From Locusta migratoria (taxonomy: Eukaryota; Arthropoda; Insecta; Orthoptera; Acrididae): a stretch of 64,000 nt of DNA. The position numbers were made by a program, and so were the translations under genes. The notes under the pieces were generated by a model. It was given only the letters and a program-made list of their open reading frames with translations. It had not been told where the DNA came from and made no database searches. Numbering within the stretch: position 1 is the stretch's first letter; each line of letters opens with the position of its first letter. Shown piece after piece: positions 33,000 to 44,819 of this stretch. The DNA is taken from positions 347,347,668-347,411,667 of the forward strand of contig CM048744.1 in the NCBI GenBank assembly GCA_026315105.1, written 5' to 3'.

Positions 33000-35900
33000 T
33001 ACCAAACTGAAACTTGTGTTCAATAAATCTATATTTTATATGGCGGCTTCTTATTAACGATGTAAAATAGTGATGAAATGTACTATACCGTTAAGCACAA
33101 TTTTTGTCATCTCTAAAGACGTAGCCCAACCTTCTCTGCTACAACACTTGTTTCAAAGCGCTAACTGCCTCATGCACAATTTGATATTCGCGCATGCGCA
33201 CTTGTGACGTACCTACCAGCTCTGTCACGAGCACCACATAGTTGACGACGGTCGGCCCCAGCGCAACGCCCGCCACCGGTATGTACGCTTAATTTTGTCT
33301 TATTCACCATTTCCACATTGTTTCAACTCAGGCAATCCGATTTATTTATCATCTTATGGAATAGGACCAGAGAAATTTGGGTCGTCTAGTCCACTGAGAG
33401 CGAAAAATATGAAATAACTTGTGAGTACTTTCACCTACAGTTTTCTTGTCCATAGCCCAAATGTAAAATAGCATAACGCCATTGTTACTGCCATTTGGTA
33501 TTCTTTGTGTACAGATGACCCTGATGATGTGGCTCTAATGCCACGAAACTAGTTGGTTCAGTAAACAAGTACTATACAGCTGAAGCGGTTTACACCATTA
33601 TGGATTTTCATTTAGTTAATAACTCTTTTCTTCTACATTTGGAACCACTAATACATTAATTGGAAATTTTTAAATAAATCTCATTACTTTTTCATCTATT
33701 TTGGATCGTCTGGATGAACGATGGTTGTTCGTAAAAATCCTGTAACTTTTCTTTGGTTACCACATCTACCCACAACGAAACTAGTGGAAGAGCTGGGGAT
33801 TTCTTGCACACATTGTTCATCTTGACGCCAGGCACTAAAATCCTAGTTACATTCATAAGCATTGCTTCTAAATCAATATCACTTAAATTACAGTAACTGC
33901 TACATGGTTAAGCGGCAAATGCCTATTTCAAAAAGTAGTGGAACTACTTGCTACCTTCTTATCGGTACTCACCAATAAGAATTGGGCAATACATAACTCA
34001 GGTTAGTAAAAGGTTTATGGCTCCTTGTCTCTGTTCATAGGGGTGAGTTATGTATGTCAGCTTCTACGTCCTAAGCAGCTACCCAAACTGTTTAAATCAG
34101 ATCAATAATTAATCAGTAATTTAATTTAAATAAACATAAATTAAATCTATGAATAACCAACAAAATGGATTCTAAGATAATGTTTAGAAGAGATTTACTC
34201 AGGAAGTAATTTTTATATAAATGCAGTTAATTACTCTTTTTGGACATGAAAATGCGGAGGTGATCCTACTTTATACGTCGGTAAATAACTGAATAGTTCC
34301 CCAACTATTGTTCATGAGAGCCACAATAAGTAACACACGCACTTGAGAGTAAAAGTTCCAAATTATCACTCGTAAATTTATGAAGTTAATCGAACGTTGC
34401 AGTTCTAAATTAATCCGTGATTAATTACAGTATTTATTATAAAACACAGTTTGTCATAACACTGGTACACGATAGCTGAATTATCACACTACCACGGCCC
34501 TACTACCGTCCATAGTTTACCACTTTTCAACCAGGAACTAAGATCTGCAGTCACAGTCCCGTAAATTTTTTAAGTCCACACACGCCTATCTCTTCAAATC
34601 ACAAGTTCGTAACGCGGCTTCAGACCACCCAGCGTCACAACCTTTCACCACCGCGTCCAAGTTACGAGTCCCTTCCCAAGCGTTCGAAAGCGTGCTCTAT
34701 CTGCTTCCAAATTGTATCCTTCCGCGCATCCTAACGCCTCATCTTTAAAATACAGTTTCCCTTCCAAAATATTATACATTTGAATATCACAGAATTAAAT
34801 GCTTTGACCACCTCCCCACAAATGTTGTTTATATTTAACAAACAAATACATATTTAACAATACTAAAATCGGTTGAGACTGAAGCTCTTTGCTCAGGTAG
34901 CTATTAAGCGTGGCGTCTCACTGTTCAAATATATTGCTGCTGTCGAAATATGGTTACACAATTAATAATTAATTTATCATGGCTTTTTGTACAAATATAT
35001 TCAGATCTTTTCCACAAATACATGTAATCGTTTATGTATAAATTATCTGCTGCATATTTACTACTTTTAGTCGGCCATGAGATATTTAAGAGGCACTCTA
35101 CAACATAAAACGAACGTTACTAAGAATAATATTGAAATGCGCTTTGCTTGGTTCATGTTTTGTGTTTCTGTAATGGAATCTATGTCTGACACAAGAATAT
35201 TACTATCTCAACGAAAAGCAGAACAAGAGAGTAAAAAAAAGTTTATTGAAAGAATACAGAAATAACGTGGTGCATCTTTTAAGATAGGTAGCGTGGTGAA
35301 GTGTGCCCATTTTCTTCTTGAACTGTTACTGATAAACAGTAAGTAACTATAATTGTAAACATAAGTCTTATAACATTATTATTATAGTACTGAAATTTGT
35401 CGGCTTTTTATTTGTAAGTGATATTGAAATTGTAATTACGATGTTTGATTCTCCCAAGTCTCCTGAATTCATTCATATAATTATATTTGCCGTTTGATCA
35501 TTCCCTGATTTTATATGGACTTTTAGAATAATGTGTGTGGCTATATTGTATTTCAGTTGCAATCTGGAATAGCCGCCCTCGCTCATCCAAGATCACCGTT
35601 TCCTATTTTCCAGCAGATTAGGAAAACCCTAAGTACCTGTATTCCATTCACTAGGTCCAAACTGTTAGCGGCCTGCTGGGGAACCCAACAGCCACACAAA
35701 ACTTGCTTTTCGCATTGAAACAATCAGCTTCTCCCTTCATCTGTAATGTCACAAACTTCTAATCGATAAACGGCGGAGCACTTGTTAACTTCATTGGGAT
35801 GTATTTGCATAAAATAATCTCACAGAGAAGTTCTTAACGCCATAGCTAAGGAAACAAGAAACGACACAAACTGAACGGGAGAAATACATGACATGTACTG

Positions 35901-36000
35901 TAATCCTCACATCTGTTCCAAGTCTCCTGAACACTGACGTTGAATGTGTAGGTTGCATAAAGAACATAGCTCCTTAGAGTGTCCATAGATGTCGTTCAAC
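33000..36000. other. Unassigned sequence
   Basis: No coding domain recognised. Two small items: a CTGATGA + GTGGC/GCCAC hairpin + GAAA motif at 33521-33548, and an inverted ATACATAACTCA / TGAGTTATGTAT pair near 33989-34053. The block 34490-34780 is more C-rich and could be LTR-like, without proof. Confidence 0.45.
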
Positions 36001-36009
36001 CCACACAAT

Positions 36010-36196
36010 GATGTGAACAAATGTTCAAATGTTTGTTAAGCTTATGGGACTTAACTGTGCGGTGCGGTCATCAGTCCCTATACTTACAAACTACTTATGT
36101 ACTACCTTATACTGAAGACTACACAAACATCCAACGGGGAACGGCCTCGCGCATCGCAGCATAGCATCTCAAAGCGCTCGGCTGCTGCGCCGCGGC
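36010..36196 (-). repeat. SINE-A variant copy
   Basis: On the minus strand the head reads CTTGCCGCGGCGCAGCAGCC and the body contains GGGACTGATGACCGCACCG...AAGTCCC. The B-box arm is altered. No clear duplication. Confidence 0.8.
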
Positions 36197-36379
36197 AAGA
36201 TGTAAACAACCACGCATAAGTGGTGGCAATGCGACGGAGTGAGTAAAACGGCCCCGATCAGTTGCAGTCACAACGGCAGGAAGGACGTACGCTGCTTGTG
36301 TTGTCTGTAGTTCTCCCCTGCCTAGAAGGCCAATCAGAAGTTTGATCGTATCAGCATTGTTAATTCCTGTCAGGGGGCA

Positions 36380-36537
36380 CTCTCCATCATCGGGAGTTCG
36401 AACCCCCCCCCCCCCCCCCCCTCAGGCATAGATGTTTCTGTCGTCCTTAGTATAAGGTAGATCATATGTAGTTTGTAAGTGTAGAGACTGATGACCCAAC
36501 TGTTAAGTTCCTTAAGCTTGACAAACATTTGAACATT
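36380..36537 (+). repeat. SINE-A, 5' truncated, with poly-C in the head
   Basis: It starts at the B-box arm (GGGAGTTCGAAC) followed by about 17 C, then GGCATAGATGTTTCTGTCGTCC and a normal 3' part ending ACAAACATTTGAACATT. Confidence 0.82.
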
Positions 36538-36565
36538 GAATTTGACTCTTATCAGGGGAAGTTTC

Positions 36566-36764
36566 AAATGTCAAATGTTCAAATGTTTGTAAGGTTATGG
36601 GACTTAACTACGGGGCCACCAGTCTCTAAACTTACAAACTACTTATGAACTCACTAAGGACGGCACAAATATCCATGCCCGAGGGGGGATTCGAACCCTC
36701 GACCGTAGTGACCGTGCAGACCGTGACTGGAGCGCCTCAGTCCCCTCGGCCACCGCGGCCAGCA
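36566..36764 (-). repeat. SINE-A copy
   Basis: Full copy. GGGGAAGTTTC at 36555-36565 and AGGGAAGTTTC at 36765-36775 form the target duplication with one mismatch. Confidence 0.92.
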
Positions 36765-36779
36765 AGGGAAGTTTCCAGA

Positions 36780-37980
36780 CGTCTCGGAGTGAACCTGTAA
36801 ATGGTGAAGTTTTTCTAATCAAGATGAAGCAAGAAGGGTTGCTGCCTATTGCCTTTCCTGTCAGACAGGAAGTTACACTCACCTGCTGATCTGCTGTCCT
36901 TGGACCGTAAACACGTCGGACTTCTTCTCATGGCACGTTTTTCGTCGCCTTATTGAAGATTTATTACTTGAAAAGAGGACAGTGGGAAAGTTACAGAACA
37001 AATAGGCAGAAGTGTGGTGGAATCTGTATTCATAAACATATGACGAAATTGAGGTAGCCCTGTTGCACGTTTAATATTGTCACAAATAAGATTATTTTGC
37101 CACAGAACCACCTTGCTGTAGGACAAGGAATTACTAACAATAGTCAAGAAGTAAGCACATTTTATACAGGTACATTTGCAGTCCCTAGAGAGAGCGGAGA
37201 GTGGTTGAATCGGAGAGAATGTTGCTAGCCATGAAGTCGTAATACTATAACCAGAGCAGGGGCCAAACGGCCAAGCTTACCTCACTGTAAACTGAATGGT
37301 AAGTGTACCGGATGCTTCCACTCGCCCATCATTGTAACAGACGCGGACGGTCCTCAAAGTCACACTTTCCTAATACGGGGGTAACTTCCGCCCTAGACTG
37401 TCCGCGAGGTGGATACCTTGAAGCCCTGAAACCGAATGGCGGTACGTTGCTGTTCGCCGGGCATGACGCCGCAGTGTGCTTCCGCTGTTCAATAATAGTC
37501 CCTGTAGCCAACCTTACAGGTAGGGGAGAGAAACCATTGGGGAAGCTTAGCCTTGCGGGCGGCACTGAGTCTCGGACACTCAGGTTTGGATACCTGTTTG
37601 GAGCGCGGGACCAAGATGGTATATCTCCGCCACGGCGTGGATTCCGCTTGCTTTTAAATTTAACGGCAACAGAAAATTCTCCATTTTGAGCAATTTTTAC
37701 ATAATTACTCTGTCCCTTCCTTTCGATTGTCCTCTAAGTAAGCAATCACTCTGTGATGCTCCTTGGTTGGTGAAAATTAATAAATCGTTCTAAATTGATT
37801 GATTTAATGTGGGGAAATTTTTAATTAAGGCTCCGTCCGGTCTGTTATTGGTATCCAGGAGTTCGTAATTTTACCGGCAACTCGAATCCGTGGTCGAGTA
37901 ACATGATTAATTTTATTTTGCTCTATTTAATGTTATGGCCGTGCATTGTGTGGCCTTAAAAAGTCTGGGCGTTATAAACC
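36780..37980. other. Unassigned sequence with a GC-richer block
   Basis: A GC-richer part at about 37300-37660 contains an open frame (37303-37689) with no domain I recognise. It may be untranslated or LTR sequence of an unrecognised retroelement. Confidence 0.4.
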
Positions 37981-37984
37981 AAAC

Positions 37985-38130
37985 CGATGTTGTTCGAACG
38001 TGGAGGTACGGAGATACAGGGACAGTCAATGATTTGTCTCAATCTGGACGCCCAAAATTAAATCAGACAGATTCCTTCTATTTGAGAACATCACAGAACT
38101 AACACACCAGGCAGGAGCAGTCAATTAATG
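37985..38130 (+). pseudogene. Tc1-like transposase HTH fragment
   Basis: Reads VVRTWRYGDTGTVNDLSQSG, then RPKLNQTDSFYLR, matching the second helix-turn-helix and GRPR box of Tc1 transposases (W..RY.ETG.V.D..RSGRPR). No catalytic part follows; RTE-like sequence begins about 20 bases later. Confidence 0.68.
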
Positions 38131-38164
38131 TAGCAATAAGGTCACTGAGATAGGAGATATTATA

Positions 38165-39530
38165 GTGCGAGAAGAATTTGACAGAGCGCTGAAGGACTTG
38201 AGTCGAAACAAGGCCCCTGGAGTAGACGAAATTCCGTCTGAACTGCTGATATCGTTAGGAGAGCCAGTCATAAAAAAATTGTATCATCTGGTATGCAGGA
38301 TGTATGAGACAGGGGAAATACCCTCCGATTTCAAGAAGAATATGGTAATTCCAATTCCGAAGGAAGCAAGTGCAGAGAAATGTGAAAATTACAGAACTAT
38401 CAGTTTAATAAGTCATGGTTGCAAAATACTAACACGAATTATTTACAGACGAATGGAAAAACTGATGGAATCCGACCTCGGGGAAGATCAGTTTGGATTT
38501 AGCAGAAATGTAGGAACACGGGAGGCAATATTCACATTACGACTTATCTTAGAAGATAGGCTAAGGAAAGGCAAATCTACGTTTTTAGCGTTTGGCGATT
38601 TGGAGAAAGCTTTTTACAATGTCGACTCTTCCAAATTCTGAAGGTAACAGGGGTAAAATACAGGAAGCGAAGAGTTATACTCAACTTATACAAAAACCAG
38701 TCAGCGGTTATTTGAGTCGAAGGGCATGAAAGGGACGCAGAGGTTGGGAAGGTAGTAAGGCAGGGTTGTAGCCTTTCCCCACTCTTGTTCAATCTGTACA
38801 CTGAGCAGGCAGAGAAGGAATGGAAGGAGAAATTTGGAGACGGCATTAAACTGCAGGGAGAAGAAATAAAAACATTGCGGTTTGCCGATGATACAGTAAT
38901 TCTGTCAGAGACCGCAAAAGATCTGGAAGACCAATTGAATGGAATGGACAGTGTATTGAAAGGAAGATATAAGGTGAAGATTAACAAGAGCAAAACGAAG
39001 GTAATGGAATGCAATGTCAGAAAATCAGGCGATGCTGAAGGAATTAGATTATATAATGAGACAAAAGTAGTAGATGAATTTTGTTATTTGAGTAGCAAAA
39101 TAACTTCTGATGGCCGAAGTAAAGAAGATATAAAATGCAGAATGGCTATGAGAAGAAAAGCGTTTCTAAAGAAGCGAAACTTGTTAACACTCAGTTTTAA
39201 TTTAAATGGTAGGAAGTCCTTTCTGAAAGCATTTGTCTGGAGTTTGGCATTGTATGGGAGTGAAACTTGGACGATAAGAAGTACAGATAAAAAGATGATA
39301 GAATATTTCGAAATGTGGTGCTACAGACAAATGAAAAAAATGAGATGGGTAGATCACGTAACTAATGAGGAGGTGCTTAACCGAATTGGGGAGAAAAGGA
39401 GTTTCTGGCATATCCTGACTAAGAGAAGGGCTAGATTGGTGGGACACATTCTGAGGCATCAAGGAATTGTCAACTTAGCATTAGAAGGAAGCGTGTGGGG
39501 TAAAAATCGTAGATGAAGACCGAGGGAAGA
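38165..39530 (+). pseudogene. RTE-like reverse transcriptase, copy 1
   Basis: Motifs in order: NKAPGVDEIPSELL, MVIPIPKEASAEKCENYRTI, EDQFGFSRNVGTREAIF, FLAFGDLEKAFYNVD (family VDLEKAFDNVD, so the catalytic region is altered). After a small deletion near 38630 come GCSLSPLLFNLY, RFADDTVILSETAKDL with the Asp pair intact, and a C-terminal WSLALYGSETWTIRS ... FWHILTKRRARLVGHILRH tail. That tail, ending in a GRPR/EEY motif, is common to RTE-type insect LINEs. Stops and the deletion inactivate it. Confidence 0.85.
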
Positions 39531-39849
39531 ATACAGTAAGCAGATTCAAAAGGATGTAGGTTGCCGAACGTATTCTCAGATGAAGAGACTTGCGCAGGAC
39601 AGGGTAGCAGTGGCGACGCTAGACGAAAACTGGGCGTCGGCGAAGACGTCTTTGCGAGGCCCCTTTCATTTTTTCAGTAAGGAAGAAAATGTTAAATAAA
39701 ATGAGCTAAATTATACATCAATAATAATTATACTGAAATTATTATTATTAGCATTATTGCAATGACAAAAATAACAAACAAACAAATTAACATAGAGAAA
39801 CTTTTCCGCTTTTTGCCTCACTGAATTTTTTAAAATCACATCATAATTA

Positions 39850-40090
39850 ATATTAGCCTATATTTCGGCTTCAATTGATAGCACTGACAACGCAGATAGT
39901 CTTTCTTGCATCATTGTGCTTCTCAAGTAAGTCTTAATCAACTTTAACTTTGAGAAGCTTCTCTCGGCCGAAGTTGTACTGACAAACTATGATCTTGATT
40001 CTGATTGTTATATAAACATTTGGATATACCTCTTCCAAATTGTTTTCTAAAATGGACTGATGAATTTGTTTTGCAAGTATGTAACTAAAA
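39850..40090 (-). pseudogene. hAT transposase C-terminal dimerisation domain
   Basis: The minus strand reads VSTTSAERSFSKLKLIKTYL then RSTMMQERLSALSVLSIEAEI and a stop. This is the hAT-C motif (SAERSFS.LK.IK..LRS.M.QERL..L..L.IE). Upstream, ENNLEEVYPNVYITIRI is in another frame. Only the C-terminus is left, so this is a non-autonomous relic. Confidence 0.85.
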
Positions 40091-40142
40091 ATTTCATCAC
40101 TGCTGCACTCATTCGGAAATAAATAGGGAAAGTAAATAGCTG

Positions 40143-40510
40143 CAGGCGGAGAATGGCCGAGCGCACTAATGCGTCATACCATGGTGAGCGAGGTCGCTGT
40201 CGGCTGCGGTGGCCGAGGGGACTGAGGCGCGCCAGTCACGGTCTGCACGGCCACTACGGTCGGGGGTTCGAATCCCCCCTCGGGCATGGATATTTGTGCC
40301 GTCCTTAGTCTTAGTAGTTCATAAGTAGTTTTCAAGTTTAGGGACTGATGACCCCGTAGTTAAATCCCATAAGTTCTACAAACATTTGAACATTTTCGAG
40401 GTCGCTCTTGTTGTGGTCGAATCCCACTCTTGGGTACGGCTGTTGTTTTCGTCCTTTGGTTAAGCGAGTGCAAGTTTGATCTAGGTCGTCGCTACATTAC
40501 TTAACAGTTG
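40143..40510 (+). repeat. SINE-C, tRNA-derived, split by SINE-A
   Basis: The head GCGGAGAATGGCCGAGCGCAC has an A box. The B-box arm, TGTGGTCGAATCCCACTC, is separated from it by SINE-A at 40199-40396. The body continues through GTCCTTTGGTTAAGCGAG to about 40510. No second copy in the window. Confidence 0.6.
40199..40396 (+). repeat. SINE-A copy in SINE-C
   Basis: Full copy. The exact 10-bp duplication CGAGGTCGCT lies at 40189-40198 and 40397-40406, inside the anticodon-arm region of SINE-C. Confidence 0.94.
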
Positions 40511-40699
40511 AAAAGCGCCGTTAAGCATCAAATATAAAAAAAGAAAAGAAACTAAAATTGTAACAATGTTTTGCGAGGACCCCGCAGCCGCGAGGCCGCC
40601 GACGTCGCCGATGCCTAGCGCCGCCAATGCAGGGTAGCGTGGAGAGCTGCATCAAAACAGTCTGCCGACTGAACACCACAACAACCATGTCTACTGTAC

Positions 40700-42209
40700 T
40701 GTATTTTCTTTCTGTGTCAGCCCGAAGCTGAAAGCCATTCAGCATTAGTACTCTGCGTTCCTGCCAGCGTGAGATCATCAAGGAACCATTACCGTAATCT
40801 TACGCGGAAGAGATTGTTAATGGCGACGTCATTTCGTGGAAAAACATGCATGAAATGTGAAAATGTTTGCCTTAGTTCCCACTAGATGCGCATAGTCATT
40901 GGCAAGAGGGAAGATTGAGTTTAAATGGCGTGTATACTTCCTGGTTATTACAGAACGACGTACAAGTCTCAGATTATTTGGAAGTCCTATCTAAAGAAAC
41001 CAAGTCTTATCTAAAGAAGCCAATTCACAGTTCATCTGAATCTGTTTGGGGAGCAATGGAAAACTTTAAATCGGGATGTGTGGATGGGAATTATAGTGAG
41101 TTGAAAATAAATTTAAGATTCACAGAGCCTGCAGGAGCACGCGAAGGCACGACGCAATGTTGCCACGTCCCGCGCGTAATTCACGCCTTATGTCACATTT
41201 CAATAATCACGCCCAAACTATTCCGTGTATAATCACGGAACTGCTGCCAGATATTCTGGAAGATATGCACCACATTTTCATTTAGTTTTATTTGTGACAG
41301 AAGATTTGTAAGTTTACGAAAGTTTTCTGACGATGTTACCGATTTTTCGACATGGGGAACACTTTATTGTTATTGAAGTTAGGGCAGCACATTAACGAAA
41401 TGAAATTTTAAGAATACATCAAATTTTATTTACTCCAAACCAGAACTATGTCAGAGTTTTGTAACATCAGTAATTTAAGTTGACTATGATGTACTATGGC
41501 CCACGCGCATCATGTACGGAATGGTCGCCCGTATGGTTTCGCTCTGAGAAGAGGTTCGCGATGTTTATAATTAGCCTATTTGTAATTTATGCTACTTATG
41601 TCTAAAATAACAAATATAAGATTTTTGCGGTTATGTCACGCCAAGAAAAAGTATCTTAAATGTGCCACCCGGTAATGACAGAGCGCATGATACAGTACTG
41701 GTACTACGGAAATTCTATTTCAAACAGTAATATTTGTTTTTTGTGATGTAGATTAAATTCCTGGTACGAACTTCATTTGGGGTTAGTTGCTGCTAAAACT
41801 TTCTTATTAACATCAAAAATCACAAAATGATTTTGTTTCGTAGCTATTTCCTATTGCAAATTACGCACGTCAACATGCATCTGAATCCTTTTGCACTTAT
41901 GTATGTGATGGCCATTGAATGTAACTTGTTATTTAATGAAATAATCATCTCCAGCTTCTATAGTGAAATGCTAGGTCGCATGTGTGACTGTCTTGGAAAA
42001 GTCCTGATTCTTTAAGGGCGACCAATAAAATGTGGTCGGATTTTCGTTTCTGAGATAAGAATCATTAACATAGCAAATAAAACGATATTGGTAATCTATT
42101 TATCCATACGTTTATGCCCAAAAGTTCAAATTTAGGTGCTTTTTCTGGAATATTCGCACTGAAATTCTTGTTTATATTCAGAGCTGTAACGTTTATATGA
42201 AAATACACC

Positions 42210-42240
<31 letters not shown>

Positions 42241-42365
42241 AAAAAAAGAGCAGTAAATAAAATAATAGATTTTGCGACCATACAAACGACAAAAGACAGT
42301 CACAATATTCAACAACTACGCAGGACAGAAAGCTGCTTGAAATTCGAACACGCTGCATGCGGTAA
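40700..42365. other. Unassigned sequence
   Basis: No domain recognised. A (CA)n run lies at about 42209-42237. Confidence 0.5.
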
Positions 42366-42892
42366 GTATGGCCGGAATTACACGATCATATTTTTGATCA
42401 AATTTTTGTCAAAAAATATTATCAAATGTTCATGAAATTTCTATGACATAAAAAGGGGTATTGCACTGTCATCATATTTTACGTCATATTTCAAGATGTC
42501 AAAAAATAAAAACTTGTTATGCGCTGCAATTTCTACCGCCACATATACATTCTGTATGCATTTGGACGAAGACAAGTTGAAAAAAAAAGTACTTTGGTGA
42601 AAATGTGGGTTACACGTGGCGACAACAAAAACATTAAGAAAATTTATAGCGGGGGTACAAGTGAAGGACGTCAAGTCGTATAAATAATCTGAGATTGAAT
42701 GCCTCAACGTATCATAGGTTCTCCAATCACAAAGCGGAATACGCGCATGAGCAATGCTATGTCTGCAGAAGGCGGTGTTACAGCGACACTGTGATTTCTT
42801 ACTACTGGAAATATCTATTCTAGCCTCCAGTATAGCAGTCGAGTACCACAGTGTGCATTAAGCAAAATAACTCCTGAAACGTTAATTAATTT

Positions 42893-43076
42893 TTTTTAAT
42901 TCTTACGGGACTTAACTACGGGGTCATCAGTCCCTAAACTTACAAACTACTTATGAACCACTTACGAACTAGGATGGCACAAATATCCATGCCCGAGGGG
43001 GGATTCGAACCCCCGACCGTAGTGGCCGTGCAGACCGTGACTGGAGCGCCTCAGTCCCCTCGGCCACCGCGGCCGG
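42893..43076 (-). repeat. SINE-A copy
   Basis: Full copy. CGTTAATTAATTT lies at 42880-42892 and 43077-43089. Confidence 0.94.
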
Positions 43077-43299
43077 CGTTAATTAATTTATAACGCAGTG
43101 AAAGATGAAAATCTGAAACTAAATAAATGTTTAGTGCAGTACATAGGTATTAAGAACTATTTTAACAATTATTATATACTCCAATATGGGCATAAATTTT
43201 ATAACAAATAAAAATACAATAGTGTTCCATCAACTAACAACAACATTTATACAAGTGGACGAGGTAGGAGAGGTACTGCTTAAAGTGAGGCACCCTGGC

Positions 43300-43505
43300 T
43301 TCAAAAATTTATTTTCTTTTCCAAGTCGTTTGCGGTACAACCAGACCTTATTTCGCTCCTAATAACATCTGCCATTTTCTTACGGCTCTCCAATCATCTG
43401 AACCTATTTATATTATTAGAATGTCTCACATTATACAACGCCTCGTCTGCTTCATACATTTCTATTAATTTTGTGGTTGATTGAACACACCAACTAAACT
43501 TTACA
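43300..43505 (-). pseudogene. MADF-like domain fragment
   Basis: The minus strand reads TKLIEMYEADEALYNVRHSN, NINRFR, a stop, LESRKKMADVIRSEI, CTANDLEKKINF. The pattern (LIE.Y....LYNVR.......R......IA..I......DLKKKI) is that of MADF domains in transposon-linked proteins. One in-frame stop. Confidence 0.6.
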
Positions 43506-44439
43506 GTCGTGTTTACAGACACACAGCAGTCAAGTAATGCAACGATGCTCAAAGCGGTGATATTTCGCATTGCAGTGAACAGAAAACAAACGACTGTTAG
43601 ATTTGATAATATTTCTTTGATGAATGACGAGATATGTCAAAGTTCCACATTACACTATCAAGTTTCTTTGATGTAAATATTTGACATATAAGTTTTGGCA
43701 AAGAAATATGATCGTGTAATACCGGCCTAAGTGCTGTGGTGTTAAGGTTTGTCAACATGGGTGTTGGCTGTGGCTGAAGATACCGTGGGATTGGAGGACT
43801 GGGGACCGTGCCTCCGTGGGTTTCACCTCTACTACTTCCGGTCGTATATGTCAATTCTAAAATAATTTTCAACAGCTCAATTTGTACATTGAGCAAGCTA
43901 TAGAGAAAAGCAAGGAGACATTTGGAGAAGGAATTAAAGTTCAGGGTGAAGAAATAAAAACAGTGCGTTTTGCCGATGACATTGTAATTCTGTCAGAGAC
44001 AGCAAAGGACCTGGAGGAGCAATTGAACGGAATGGACAGTGTGCTGAAAGGAGGATATAAGATGAACATTAACAAGAGCAAAACAAGGGTAATGCAGAGC
44101 AGGTGATGCTGAAGGAATTAGATTAGGTAACGAAACAATAAAGGAGGTAGATGAGTTTTGTTACTTGGGCAGTAAAACAACAAATGATGGTCGCAGTACA
44201 GAGGATATAAAATGCAGAATGGCAATGGGTAGAAAAGCGTTCTTGAAAAAGAGAAATTTGTTAACATCGAACACTAATTTAAGCATAAGGAAGTAGTTTC
44301 TGAAGGCATTTGTGTGGAGTGTTGCTTTGTACGGGCGTGAAACATGGACGATAAACAGTGCGGACAGGAAGAGGATAGAGGCTTTTGAAATGTGGTGCTA
44401 CAGAAGAATGCTAAAGATTAGGTGGGTAGATCGCGTAAC

Positions 44440-44617
44440 AAGCGTCTCGCTGCGGAGCGCTCGGTTGCTCGCCGTGGAGGTTCAAGTCCTCCCTGGGGCA
44501 TGGGTGTGTGAGTGTGTTGTCCTTAGGTTAGTTTACCTATGTTTAAGTAGTTTGTAAGCTACGGACTGATGACCACGCAGTTTGGTCCGATAGATTTACA
44601 AACATTTGAACATTTGA
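44440..44617 (+). repeat. SINE-B copy, 5' truncated
   Basis: It starts within the head (GCGTCTCGCTGCGGAGCGC), with B-box arm GGAGGTTCAAGTCCTCC and body CGGACTGATGACCACGCAG...GGTCCG. The LINE duplication GATCG(C/A)GTAAC lies at 44429-44439 and 44828-44838. Confidence 0.9.
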
Positions 44618-44819
44618 GCCGGCCGCGGTGGCCGAGGGGACTGAGCCGCTCCAGTCACGGTCTGCACGGCCACTACGGTCGGGGGTTCGAATCCCCCCTC
44701 GGGCATGGATATTTGTGCCGTCCTAGTTCGTAAGTAGTTCATAAGTAGTTTGTAAGTTTAGGGACTGATGACCCCGTAGTTAAGTCCCATAAACTATACA
44801 TACATTTGAACATTTTTTT
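44618..44819 (+). repeat. SINE-A copy inserted in the SINE-B tail
   Basis: Full copy. Its duplication GAACATTTGA (44608-44617 and 44820-44829) is the tail of the SINE-B copy, so SINE-A arrived second. Confidence 0.92.

Larger units (their letters stand above)
39608..40629. mobile_element. hAT element in the RTE 3' end (TSD CAGGGTAG)
   Basis: The left end CAGTGGCGACGCTAG and the right end (reverse complement CATTGGCGGCGCTAG) are TIRs. An exact 8-bp CAGGGTAG lies at 39600-39607 and 40630-40637. Removing the element makes the LINE sequence continuous with the other copies (GGGTAGCGTGGAGAGC at 60427). Confidence 0.93.
38150..40690 (+). mobile_element. RTE-like LINE, copy 1, split by a hAT
   Basis: RT coding runs to about 39530. 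The 3' region is cut at 39607 by a hAT element and resumes at 40638 with GTGGAGAGCTGCATCAAAAC and the family 3' end CCACAACAACC. Two other copies lie at 43880 and 58821. Confidence 0.88.
42370..43727. mobile_element. TIR transposon, Harbinger-like, with MADF ORF
   Basis: The left end GGCCGGAATTACACGATCAT and the right end (reverse complement GGCCGGTATTACACGATCAT) form TIRs, with weaker similarity beyond. TAA follows the right end, and a TAA lies three bases off the left end, so the exact duplication is unclear. The minus-strand MADF-like ORF supports a Harbinger assignment. It contains SINE-A at 42893-43076. Confidence 0.75.

Noticed and set aside
33521..33548. Hammerhead ribozyme (CTGATGA, GTGGC/GCCAC stem, GAAA)
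   Set aside because: An extra T lies between CTGATGA and the stem, which the hammerhead core does not allow, and no flanking stem pairing with a cleavage site was found. The similar site near 7050 (minus) has AAAA instead of GAAA. Kept only as a motif shared with Penelope-type sequence.
37303..37689. 128-codon ORF in a GC-richer block
   Set aside because: No motif, and an antisense frame of similar length is also open, as expected from composition.
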